Origin: Longimicrobiales bacterium
GTDB taxonomy: Bacteria > Gemmatimonadota > Gemmatimonadetes > Longimicrobiales > Gaopeijiaceae
NCBI GenBank assembly: GCA_022428035.1
Contig: JAKMDG010000277.1
Coordinates: 1 to 12,082 of the forward strand
Length of the DNA: 12,082 nucleotides
Direction: 5' to 3'
Shown: positions 1 to 6,175 of the stretch, one piece after another
How positions within the stretch are numbered: the first letter of the stretch is position 1
Layout: the number at the start of each line of letters is the position of its first letter
Program-made: the position numbers and the translations under genes
Notes under the pieces: model-generated
The model's database searches: none
What the model was told of the DNA's origin: nothing
The model's input: only the letters and a program-made list of their open reading frames with translations

Positions 1-3
1 ATT

Positions 4-219
4 CTACGCCTTCGACTCCAGTCGGGCGAAGCGCCTTCGGTAAAATCCCTGAAAGGCTCCGAAATGTGCGCCACGTCGCCCGCGGGTGTCGAGTGCCGTT
101 TCCGGGTCCTCGGCTTTGCCCTTTTTGGCGGCAAACCCAGCAACGACCGGTTTGCGCGCACGGGGCGCGTCGACCTTCAGGTCGAAGAACTCGACGAGAC
201 CGGACCGATCGATCTTCAA
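4..219 (-). CDS. Small hypothetical protein, weakly supported
   Basis: A 71-codon open frame beginning with TTG (217-219) and ending with TAG (4-6). The product is basic and not recognised; its first half (GLVEFFDLKVDAPRARK) looks protein-like and uses mostly G/C third positions, while the tail is rich in Arg, Gly and Phe. No Shine-Dalgarno sequence precedes the TTG. The frame is the same as that of the lipoprotein gene upstream and stays open for the ten codons between that gene's TAG and this TTG. It may therefore be a separate short gene, a leftover C-terminal extension cut off by a stop codon, or chance. The window edge lies just beyond its stop. Confidence 0.3.
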   Translation of the reverse strand: MKIDRSGLVEFFDLKVDAPRARKPVVAGFAAKKGKAEDPETALDTRGRRGAHFGAFQGFYRRRFARLESKA

Positions 220-230
220 TGGGAGGTCGT

Positions 231-250
231 GCCGGTCTGACCGGACCGGC
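231..250 (-). terminator. Possible hairpin terminator after lipoprotein gene
   Basis: A perfect 7-bp inverted repeat, GCCGGTC (231-237) and GACCGGC (244-250) with a 6-nt loop, begins at the stop codon of the minus-strand lipoprotein gene. No T-run follows on either strand, so it is not a classical intrinsic terminator. It could protect the 3' end or pause polymerase. In GC-rich DNA such a stem can also be fortuitous. Confidence 0.3.
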
Positions 251-981
251 TACTCGTTCGCCCGGATGCCCGGTGGCTCCGTGTTGAACGTCTCGAGGAA
301 CCAGTCCCGATATTCGTCTGTGCGGCCTGGATTGGCTCGTGCCCACTCCGCTCGGTCGGTGCCAAACTCACCCGGTCGCGCCGTGAAAATGAAGGCGTCG
401 ATGAAGCCGAAGTGCTTGGCATAGGCCAATTCGTCCATCGGCGTGAATGGCTGGGTGTCAAAGACGGTACGGCCAAGAATCCAGGCATCCGCGACGCGTT
501 CGGCGATCGCGCGCTCGAGTTCGTAACCGGTCGCCTCTGGCGCCTCTGGCAGCCACTCTTCCTGGCGCCCCATCTCCACCATGAGATGCAGGTGCCCATA
601 GATCTGATAGACGAGTTGAGCGTCGCGGCCCCCGAGCGGCTGATTCAAGATCACGCTGTCGGCTACGACACGCATTCCCTCCCAAGGGAAGTTCTCGTTG
701 AGACTGTTGTTTGAAACAACCCAGAAGGATGGATCGTTGACGATGTTCGCCTGCTCGCGGGTCACCCACTCATTGACCTGCTCCATCTCCTCATGGTCTG
801 CCCGAATGCGGGCACCAGAATGGATGATGATTGGTCGTGGAGGGGGTAACGCCGGAGCAGAGGCTGCGCACGCCGAGACGAACGCGATCGCCGCCAGGAT
901 GCCAACTCGAGCAAGGGTTTTCGGCGATCGCGTACGCCACGCTGGTGCGACCGTCGCGAGGACGGAAAGGGCGGCCTGCAT
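250..981 (-). CDS. Predicted lipoprotein of unknown function
   Basis: A 243-aa protein with a long basic N-region, a hydrophobic stretch (about residues 26-37) and a lipobox V35-S36-A37-C38, so it is predicted to be processed by signal peptidase II and anchored by lipid at Cys38. A Pro/Ala-rich linker follows, then a globular domain with motifs such as YQIYGHLHLMVEM and ERAIAERVADAWILGR. I do not recognise the domain. There is no HExxH or other clear catalytic motif. The ATG at 981 is preferred because AAGG lies six bases upstream; an in-frame GTG at 996 would add five residues. The gene is divergent from the 1057 gene and probably monocistronic. Lipoprotein status is well supported; function is unknown. 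Confidence 0.75.
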   Translation of the reverse strand: MQAALSVLATVAPAWRTRSPKTLARVGILAAIAFVSACAASAPALPPPRPIIIHSGARIRADHEEMEQVNEWVTREQANIVNDPSFWVVSNNSLNENFPWEGMRVVADSVILNQPLGGRDAQLVYQIYGHLHLMVEMGRQEEWLPEAPEATGYELERAIAERVADAWILGRTVFDTQPFTPMDELAYAKHFGFIDAFIFTARPGEFGTDRAEWARANPGRTDEYRDWFLETFNTEPPGIRANE

Positions 982-1056
982 CTTCAACCTTGACACTGTA
1001 CGTTCCGAAGTCCGAATTGGAGTAAGGCAAACATATGCTAAGAAGGATGTACTACG
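982..1056. promoter_or_regulatory. Divergent intergenic region
   Basis: A 75-nt gap between two divergently read genes must hold the promoters of both unless transcription enters from further out. The plus strand carries a perfect TTGACA (990-995), but no good -10 hexamer stands 16-18 nt downstream; the best spacing gives CGAATT. An AGAAGGA Shine-Dalgarno sequence for the plus-strand gene lies at 1041-1047. No operator-like palindrome was seen. Confidence 0.3.
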
Positions 1057-1620
1057 GTGGACACGACCCTCACCGACGAGGCTCGCGAGTTTCGCGCCCC
1101 TCTGACCATGACGCCCGAGGAGCTTGGCGATAACCTCGCCTTGCTCGTCTGGGAGAGTTTCTCCGACTTCATTTCTCTTGAAGACGTCGAGACTCCTCTC
1201 ACGGACATTGCTACTCTGTATGACGACCAGGGTGCCGATTCACGCACAGCAGAAGAGGCACTGATCTTCTTCATGTGGGCGCACACCCGCGGTGTGCAGC
1301 TCGCCTTCCTGGGCCGAACGCCTGACGGACGCATCCGCCAGGGTCTCGACGCACTGCACAGCGCGGTGTTCGAGGACATGGTGGATAACGGCACCCCGAA
1401 GTCGCAGTTGCCCCTCTTCGAGCAGCGCGTCAGTGCGCGGTACGCAGAGTATCACCAGGCAGCGGCACAATCCGACAACAAGCTCGGTGAAGCGGTTTCG
1501 CGGCACATCCTGGGCGGAATCGTGCGCGACACGACGTCGGCCGCGATTCAGGAGCGGGCTGTCGCGGTGGCCAACCCGCTGAAGGACTTCCTCGAGGACG
1601 TGGAGCTGATCGAGGCCTGA
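1057..1620 (+). CDS. Hypothetical 187-aa helical protein
   Basis: Starts with GTG at 1057, with AGAAGGA nine bases upstream, and ends with TGA. The product is acidic and predicted to be almost wholly alpha-helical, with no signal peptide, membrane segment, cysteine cluster or recognisable catalytic motif. Segments such as EELGDNLALLVWESFSDFI and EEALIFFMWAHTRGVQLAF suggest amphipathic helices that pack or dimerise. Codon use is like that of its neighbours. It is transcribed towards the oxygenase operon and ends 37 nt short of it, so no functional link is implied by co-transcription. I do not recognise the family; it is likely a cytoplasmic protein. Confidence 0.75.
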   Translation: MDTTLTDEAREFRAPLTMTPEELGDNLALLVWESFSDFISLEDVETPLTDIATLYDDQGADSRTAEEALIFFMWAHTRGVQLAFLGRTPDGRIRQGLDALHSAVFEDMVDNGTPKSQLPLFEQRVSARYAEYHQAAAQSDNKLGEAVSRHILGGIVRDTTSAAIQERAVAVANPLKDFLEDVELIEA

Positions 1621-1633
1621 GGGCTGAGATCAT

Positions 1634-1664
1634 GGGCCTCACCCTCTACCCGGGTGTCAGGCCC
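1634..1664. terminator. Bidirectional hairpin between convergent genes
   Basis: GGGCCT (1634-1639) plus CACCC (1640-1644) pair with GGGTG (1652-1656) plus AGGCCC (1659-1664), an 11-bp stem with a two-base bulge (1657-1658) and a seven-base loop. It lies between two genes that converge, and the stop codon of the minus-strand zinc-ribbon gene (1657-1659) is inside the right arm. Neither side has a clear T-tract. It probably serves both transcripts as a terminator or 3' stabilising stem. Confidence 0.5.
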
Positions 1665-1899
1665 CGCCTCTCCACTTCATCATCTCGAACGGGCTGCGAC
1701 ACCGTCGGCACCAGTACGTGCTGACGGACGCATGAGATCCGAACGAGTTCATGATCTCCGTCTCGTTCTGATCGCAGAACGGACACGGCGGCGTGCTCGG
1801 CAGCACATCCGGTGATTCGTCACGACGTTCTTCAGCACTGTACGATGATGTCCGGACCTCGGCACCCAGCTTGCCCCTGAACGGGGGTCGGATCGGCAT
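1657..1899 (-). CDS. Stand-alone PaaD-type zinc ribbon protein
   Basis: An 80-aa protein with about 38 polar, probably disordered residues, then a four-cysteine zinc ribbon: CPFC (Cys39, Cys42), FGSHAS (53-58) and CRRC (Cys64, Cys67), followed by PFEMMK. This is the pattern of the C-terminal ribbon of PaaD (CPxC...TExxxxFGSTxC...CxxCxEPFxxFK), which in enteric bacteria is fused to the DUF59 domain. Here the DUF59 half is a separate gene (2924-3355), three genes upstream. The ATG follows the paaC stop by three bases, so it is the last gene of the operon and probably translationally coupled. Inferred role: helping PaaD in metal or Fe-S delivery to the oxygenase or its electron donor. Family assignment is good; the role is inferred. 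Confidence 0.8.
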   Translation of the reverse strand: MPIRPPFRGKLGAEVRTSSYSAEERRDESPDVLPSTPPCPFCDQNETEIMNSFGSHASVSTYWCRRCRSPFEMMKWRGGA

Positions 1900-1902
1900 G
1901 CC

Positions 1903-2691
1903 TTACTCGACCAGCAGAGCGCGATTGAGATCACCGCGCGCTCGTTGGCAGGCTTCTTCATCCGGGCGGCCCGGGGTACGGCCGCGCACCTCGTCCCATT
2001 CCGCCGACGCCTCCACTGAGTCGATGTCGACCCCCACCAGCGCCACGAAGTCCCTCACATGGTCTCGGAACGCTGTCAGGCGTTCACTAGCAGGTCCGAT
2101 CACCCCGGCGTCCACCATGTGTCGCGCCGCATCATCGTCGGCTCCGACCCACGCTAGCAGTCCGGGAAGCATCGCCTCGGTCGCAGAGGTGAGCAGCTGA
2201 CGCGCTTCACCGTCGGTTGCGGCGAGACGCCGGTACCACGCAGAACCCAGACTCTCATGAAACTCCTCTTCCGCCAGCATTTTCGGAACGCGGTTCTGAG
2301 CAAGCTCGAGTGTTCCGGTGGAGAACGACCGGAGCACCGAAGACACAGCACCATCGGCGAGCGTCATCAGCGCAACGAGGCCGGCCCAGTCAGGCTGCTC
2401 ATGATCGAGTGCAGCAATGGAGGCAAACTCCTCACCCGGGCGGTCGTGCTCGACGGGTTCGGGATCGATCCCGAGCTTCTTCAGCATGGCATAGAGCAGT
2501 CGCGCGTGCCCCCACTCGTCCTGCGTCATCGAGGACGTCGAAACGCCCGTTTCGATGGAGGGGGCACCAAGAGCCCAGTCCGAGTATCGGATGCCCAGAA
2601 TGCGCTTCGAGTCGGCCAGCGTGATGATCAACCGGATCAACGCCTCGCGGCGCGCGCCTTCGAGCGTCGAGATGTCCAGAGACTCAGACAT
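1903..2691 (-). CDS. paaC: Phenylacetyl-CoA epoxidase subunit PaaC-like
   Basis: A 262-aa four-helix-bundle protein of the ferritin-like PaaA/PaaC family; PaaC is the structural partner of PaaA in the multicomponent epoxidase that converts phenylacetyl-CoA to its 1,2-epoxide. Motifs seen are QDEWGH (Glu59, His62), LADG (Asp113) and EEEFH (Glu142, His145), which line up with three of the four diiron-ligand positions of PaaA. The fourth, the helix-1 glutamate, appears to be Lys29 or Arg30. E. coli PaaC, from memory, has lost more of these ligands. The start ATG overlaps the end of paaB by eight bases and has AGAAGG six bases upstream. Length is close to the usual 250. The true substrate could be another CoA thioester. 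Confidence 0.88.
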   Translation of the reverse strand: MSESLDISTLEGARREALIRLIITLADSKRILGIRYSDWALGAPSIETGVSTSSMTQDEWGHARLLYAMLKKLGIDPEPVEHDRPGEEFASIAALDHEQPDWAGLVALMTLADGAVSSVLRSFSTGTLELAQNRVPKMLAEEEFHESLGSAWYRRLAATDGEARQLLTSATEAMLPGLLAWVGADDDAARHMVDAGVIGPASERLTAFRDHVRDFVALVGVDIDSVEASAEWDEVRGRTPGRPDEEACQRARGDLNRALLVE

Positions 2692-2911
2692 GTGCGGCCT
2701 TCTGAGCCTCGAAGAACAGACCGTCGACCCGGTTCACCGGCAGCACGTTCGTGCGCTTCACCACGCACATCTCGAACCACCTCTCTTCGCTGTACGTAGT
2801 CCACGCATAGATCTTGGCGGTCTCATCGTCGAACGCGTCGACATAGCCCACGTGCTGTAGGCGGTCACCCCGCTCTTTGCGGGTGAAAACATCGTACACA
2901 AACTCGTTCAT
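2684..2911 (-). CDS. paaB: Phenylacetyl-CoA epoxidase subunit PaaB-like
   Basis: A 75-aa small subunit. The core (YDVFTRKERGDRLQHVGYVD, then AWTTYSEER and a final Phe/Ala-rich segment) matches the PaaB family, which bridges PaaA-PaaC heterodimers and is needed for a stable, active complex. It is shorter than E. coli PaaB (about 95 aa); the loss seems to be mainly at the ends. GGAG lies five bases before the ATG. The gene follows paaD by 12 bases and overlaps paaC by eight, so these subunits are probably made together. Assignment rests on the sequence pattern plus position between paaD and paaC. Confidence 0.85.
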   Translation of the reverse strand: MNEFVYDVFTRKERGDRLQHVGYVDAFDDETAKIYAWTTYSEERWFEMCVVKRTNVLPVNRVDGLFFEAQKAAHV

Positions 2912-2923
2912 TTGGTCTCCGAA

Positions 2924-3355
2924 TTAGGCGCTGACACCGAGCTTCTTGAGCTTGGCCCGCCCTTCAGGCGTGATCCGCTCGCTGGTCCACGGAGGACTCC
3001 ACACCTCGATCAGTTCAATGGAATCGATCCAATGTTCTGACTCGAGTCGATCGGTGATGTCCTCTCGAATGAACTCCATGCACGGGCATGCCGTAGCGGT
3101 GAAGGTCAGCTCGATCCGAGCGATCCCGTCGTCGAACTCCACACCATAGATCAGCCCCAGCTCAGGCAAGCTGATGGGAATCTCCGGATCCAGGACTTCC
3201 TGCAGGAGGTCCCATGTCCCCTGGACACGATCGGCCGGTGCTTCCTTCAGCGGGGGCGACCACTGGTCGCGACCACCACTCATGTGGGAAGTCACGGCTG
3301 GGGGCAGCCCGGCGTGACGCCGATGCTCCACGACCGGAAGAGAGAGCGTGCTCAT
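2924..3355 (-). CDS. paaD: PaaD-like MIP18/DUF59 protein lacking zinc ribbon
   Basis: A 143-aa protein. Residues 1-45 form a Pro/His/Arg-rich extension; residues 46-140 are a MIP18 (DUF59) domain with DPEIPISLPELGLIY (56-70) and the TACPCMEFI segment (Cys90, Cys92). PaaD proteins are thought to supply Fe-S or metal to the oxygenase system and are required for it in vivo. The usual C-terminal four-cysteine ribbon is absent: the chain ends at GRAKLKKLGVSA, and the ribbon is encoded separately at 1657-1899. The ATG lies one base after the paaA stop (TGATATG), indicating coupled translation, with no Shine-Dalgarno sequence; an internal Met25 (3283) is a less likely start. DUF59 is also found in SufT and general Fe-S proteins, but the operon position favours PaaD. 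Confidence 0.85.
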   Translation of the reverse strand: MSTLSLPVVEHRRHAGLPPAVTSHMSGGRDQWSPPLKEAPADRVQGTWDLLQEVLDPEIPISLPELGLIYGVEFDDGIARIELTFTATACPCMEFIREDITDRLESEHWIDSIELIEVWSPPWTSERITPEGRAKLKKLGVSA

Positions 3356-3356
3356 A

Positions 3357-4298
3357 TCACGCCGCCAACCAACGCTCGACGTCCATGCGCGAACGCTGCA
3401 CGGACTCGACGTAGATCTCGTTCATGGGGCCTCGGCCCTTCCAACGCTCGAATACGGAATCCCATGAAATCTCGCCCTCGTCGAACGCCCAGTGCTTGTC
3501 GACGGCGTCGTACTGGCAGGGGAACGGATAGTCGAGTACGTACTCACCCTTCACGTTGTCCCAGTGCGCGGGAGCATTCAGTCCAAGTTCCTCGCACAGC
3601 GGCACGGTGGACGACATCCACACCTGTCGCAGCTGGTCGTTGGTCAGTCCTTTGAGCTTGAAGTCGAGCTGGCCCGAGTGACGCTTCATCGCGTCCGGGA
3701 GCCCGAACCACTCAATGGTCATCGGGAACATCCAGTCGACGGCACGCTGTACGAGCTCACGCGCTTCCCCACCGGCTTTGGAGAGACGCCGCATCCACAC
3801 CTCGCCGTGGCGCAGGTGAAAGGTCTCTTCCATCCCGATCTTCACGAGCGCGCGCTTGAGCGGAGCGTACGAGGTGTTCTCATGCACGTCAGTGAGCAGG
3901 GTGATGCCCGCCCGGTCGAAGAAGCCGGTGGCGACGACGAGCTCAGCCCAGTTGTCGAGGGGCTGATCGAAGCCGTAGGGATGCTTGAACTCGTGCGGCT
4001 GACGTCCATACACCAGGTGCTCTTTGGACTCACCGATATCCTCGAGCAGGCGGTACGCGATGTTCGCGTGTGCGAGCTCGTCCTGGATGATGGCGTGTGC
4101 ACTGACCTGCGTATTCGTTGACGGCGCATATCGAGCGGCCATCCAGTACGACGGCGCACTCATGAGCTCGGTGTCGGCTTGAACTGTCAGCTGGACCCGG
4201 AGGGCCTTGCGGTACCCCTCGGTCATGTCCTCGGGGCCTTCAACCATGTAGCCCTCCTGGACCTTCCGCATCAGCTCTTCGTCGGTGAACTGGCTCAT
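3357..4298 (-). CDS. paaA: Phenylacetyl-CoA epoxidase catalytic subunit PaaA-like
   Basis: A 313-aa ferritin-like diiron oxygenase subunit. All ligand positions expected for an active carboxylate-bridged diiron site are visible: Glu44 (QADTEL), Glu74 and His77 (QDELAH), Asp128 (FFDRAG), Glu158 and His161 (EETFHLRHG). PaaA binds the CoA thioester and inserts oxygen into the aromatic ring of phenylacetyl-CoA. Length is normal for the family. It differs from the enteric form (QDELAH in place of QDEAGH, and a different substrate-side region), so another aromatic acyl-CoA is possible. The start has GAGAGG just upstream. It follows the MIP18 gene after 106 nt, the only sizeable gap in the cluster, which may hold its own promoter. 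The reductase PaaE is not in the window. Confidence 0.9.
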   Translation of the reverse strand: MSQFTDEELMRKVQEGYMVEGPEDMTEGYRKALRVQLTVQADTELMSAPSYWMAARYAPSTNTQVSAHAIIQDELAHANIAYRLLEDIGESKEHLVYGRQPHEFKHPYGFDQPLDNWAELVVATGFFDRAGITLLTDVHENTSYAPLKRALVKIGMEETFHLRHGEVWMRRLSKAGGEARELVQRAVDWMFPMTIEWFGLPDAMKRHSGQLDFKLKGLTNDQLRQVWMSSTVPLCEELGLNAPAHWDNVKGEYVLDYPFPCQYDAVDKHWAFDEGEISWDSVFERWKGRGPMNEIYVESVQRSRMDVERWLAA

Positions 4299-4404
4299 CG
4301 TCCTCTCTTGTTTATGACACTTTCGCCACGGTCGACGAAAGAGTGTAAGGAAACTATGTCACCCCGATGCGCCTTCAAGGTGCCCGGGTATTTCAAAATC
4401 AGGC
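4299..4404 (-). promoter_or_regulatory. Leader region upstream of paaA
   Basis: A 106-nt gap between the MIP18 gene and paaA. On the minus strand it has the weak promoter-like pair TTGAAG (4373-4378) and TAGTTT (4351-4356) with a 16-nt spacer. Nearer the gene is an imperfect inverted repeat, GACACTTTCG (4316-4325) against CGAAAGAGTGT (4336-4346), with a two-base insertion in one arm and a ten-base centre, which could be an operator. The GAGAGG ribosome-binding site of paaA follows. All of this is pattern-based and weak. Confidence 0.3.
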
Positions 4405-4704
4405 TCAAAGTCCCAGAGACGCACGAATCAGCGGGCTGATCCGCTCTGGTGTCCACGGCGGATCAAAGGTCAGCTCGACCTCGGCTGACTCGATGCCCTC
4501 CACCCCTTCGATCGCAGTCTTCACGTCCTCCACAATCTGACCGGCAACGGGACACATTGGTGAGGTCAGCGACATGATCGCATCAACGTGATCACCCTCG
4601 ACTTCAATGTCATAGATGAGCCCGAGCACGATGAGATCGAGCCCCAGCTCCGGATCTTTGACGCCCTTCAGGGCGGTACGGATGTCCTTCTCGGTCACGG
4701 CCAT
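4405..4704 (-). CDS. MIP18/DUF59 (SufT-like) metal-sulfur cluster assembly factor
   Basis: A 99-aa single-domain MIP18 protein: KDPELGLDLIVLGLIYDIEV (16-35), then LTSPMCPVAGQI with the conserved Cys51, and FDPPWTPERISP near the end. Such proteins assist Fe-S cluster maturation. It is a paralogue of the PaaD-like protein two genes on; both share the DPE...LGLIY core and the PPWTxERI ending. Its gene lies 34 nt after the cNMP-binding protein gene and 106 nt before paaA. Having two DUF59 proteins in one oxygenase cluster suggests they serve different steps or targets. No clear Shine-Dalgarno sequence precedes the ATG, so coupling to the upstream gene is possible. Confidence 0.85.
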   Translation of the reverse strand: MAVTEKDIRTALKGVKDPELGLDLIVLGLIYDIEVEGDHVDAIMSLTSPMCPVAGQIVEDVKTAIEGVEGIESAEVELTFDPPWTPERISPLIRASLGL

Positions 4705-4738
4705 GATGATCGGTGTTGAGCGGTGGATGAGTGTCGTA

Positions 4739-5977
4739 TTAAACCGTACCCGACGGACTGGAATTGGTGCGGGTGACGATCGAGGCGCTCACATCGGCTC
4801 CGTCCGTCCCGACGCGCGACGCATCGCCAGCCGAGAGCACCTGAGTAAGAGCCTGACGAGAGTCGGGCACGTGTGTCCCCAGAAGCGCAGAGCCAATCGA
4901 CTCGACCGCACCTGTGCCCGTGTCCGTCAGTGAGACAACGCGATCCTCGGCTCCGAGTACCAGCGTGGTGGATTCGTACTGAATGTCTGTTTCTTCCCCG
5001 AGAGGGGGCTGTCTCAGGCTCAAATCCTCCAGAGTGCCGCGCCGGCGCACGACCACACTCGTGATCGGTCCGGCCTGAACCCATTCAGCGGCCCCATCTG
5101 CCAGAGCGGCCAGCCCCACCAGCACAGGCCCGGACAAGCCTTCGACCCAGCCCGCACGCAGTCCACGATTCACGCGGGTGAGCATGGCACCGAGATCCGC
5201 TTGCGGCTCGGACGCGACTGAGCGGAGAAGCAGCCTGACGGAGGCGAGTCTCTGCGCAGCAAAGACGTCGGATCGGATTGCCCGAGTCAGGACAAACGCG
5301 GGCCGTCCGTCCATGAGAACAAACCAGTCCCACGCAGTACACCCGGCGCCGTCCTTCGGGGCGATGGTCGACGCGGCAATGTCGTACCCGCTGACCCTCG
5401 GCGTCACTCGGGGCAGGAGACGGGCTCTCAGTAGCCTGTTGAACTCGGAAAGCGTCTCGTGACCGTTGTCGTTGTTCGTCACCCTCACCTTCTGCTGCGA
5501 AGCAAGACGTACCGAGGTAGCCCACAACGCCTTGGAGAGGTTCTTAAGCAGGCGTACCGCCAGCGTGTCCCCACCAAGCATGCGACTGAACGCTGCGCGA
5601 GAAACCGACAGCAGATACGTGTCATCCGTGGCAAGCGCCGAAGCGGACCTCGGGGTCTGGTTGAGCAAAGCCATCTCACCAAACGCCTGTCCGGCATGGA
5701 GCGCGGCAAGTCGCTTGAATCCCTGGCGCGTTGCCTTCCTCAATTCCACACCGCCGTGGACGATCACATAGAAGTGATCACCCCGCTCGCCTTCTTCGAA
5801 AACGTACTTGCCCCTGTCCACCCTCACCTGCTCCGAGATCCGCAGGATCTCGCTCAGGTCGCTCTGTCCGAGCCCCTGAAAGAGCGCCACTTCCCGAAGA
5901 CGCAAACTGATCTGCTCCCGCGTCAGCGTGACCGGAGTGCCCTCGGGAGCGTCTGGGCCTGGGCTTGAGTCCATCAT
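4739..5977 (-). CDS. cNMP-binding protein with degenerate SpoIIE/PP2C domain
   Basis: A 412-aa cytoplasmic protein counted from the ATG at 5977 (a second ATG follows directly). Residues about 30-145 are a cyclic-nucleotide-binding domain with an intact phosphate-binding cassette: FGEMALLNQTPRSAS, with Glu101 placed for the ribose and Arg110 for the phosphate. Residues about 178-400 have the layout of a SpoIIE/RsbU PP2C phosphatase (LLPRVTPRVSGYDIAAS as in LLPxxxPxxxGYEIA; LTDTGTG as in YTDGxxE). Two metal-binding Asp positions are replaced: GGDFYDF becomes GCTAWDW (Thr214) and GDVSG becomes TRAIR (Arg232). It is probably a pseudophosphatase that binds rather than cuts a phosphoprotein. In-frame starts at 6004, 6031 and 6139 exist, but the sequence before 5977 looks non-coding and overlaps the divergent control region. 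No Shine-Dalgarno sequence is evident. Confidence 0.82.
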   Translation of the reverse strand: MMDSSPGPDAPEGTPVTLTREQISLRLREVALFQGLGQSDLSEILRISEQVRVDRGKYVFEEGERGDHFYVIVHGGVELRKATRQGFKRLAALHAGQAFGEMALLNQTPRSASALATDDTYLLSVSRAAFSRMLGGDTLAVRLLKNLSKALWATSVRLASQQKVRVTNNDNGHETLSEFNRLLRARLLPRVTPRVSGYDIAASTIAPKDGAGCTAWDWFVLMDGRPAFVLTRAIRSDVFAAQRLASVRLLLRSVASEPQADLGAMLTRVNRGLRAGWVEGLSGPVLVGLAALADGAAEWVQAGPITSVVVRRRGTLEDLSLRQPPLGEETDIQYESTTLVLGAEDRVVSLTDTGTGAVESIGSALLGTHVPDSRQALTQVLSAGDASRVGTDGADVSASIVTRTNSSPSGTV

Positions 5978-6175
5978 GCACGGAAGGGCGTCATCGTAAA
6001 TCACGGAACTTGAAAAAGTTACCCGATGCATTCGACGGTTGCGAGAATCCTCGCAATCCAGCGCGTTGCACGATCGCGAAAGTACTCGCGACCGCAGCGC
6101 GTCGTCCTGTACATTGGACATACCCTCACGTGCCGGCACGTCGACGCCGATCGCCTCCTACCGAGAGCAGGTCCC
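5978..6175. promoter_or_regulatory. Divergent control region with palindromes
   Basis: About 200 nt between the divergent cNMP-binding and MBL genes. It holds a perfect interrupted palindrome, TTGCGAGAATCCTCGCAA (6039-6056; 7-bp arms, 4-bp centre), and two copies of the self-complementary TCGCGA (6074-6079 and 6086-6091) twelve bases apart, one helical turn or slightly more. These could be operator sites for a dimeric regulator serving both operons. No convincing -35/-10 pair and no CRP consensus (TGTGA-N6-TCACA) was found. If the MBL gene starts at the ATG at 6026, most of this would instead be coding. Confidence 0.4.

Noticed and set aside
170..185. Near-perfect palindrome TCGACCTTCAGGTCGA
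   Set aside because: It lies within a coding-like stretch and is explained by adjacent Phe-Asp-Leu-Lys-Val-Asp codons; no reason to call it an operator.
503..931. Three GCGATCGC octamers in the lipoprotein gene, and another at 10099
   Set aside because: They resemble the cyanobacterial HIP1 octamer, but they fall in Ala-Ile-Ala-type codons or in a GC-rich context and the number is too small to show a genome-wide repeat.
990..1018. TTGACA as a -35 box for the 1057 gene
   Set aside because: The -35 is perfect, but the hexamer at 17-nt spacing (CGAATT) is a poor -10, so it is kept only as a remark in the intergenic entry.
3492..4121. 209-codon open frame on the plus strand inside paaA
   Set aside because: It is wholly antisense to paaA, whose diiron motifs are unmistakable, and its product has no recognisable domain; long antisense frames are expected in GC-rich genes.
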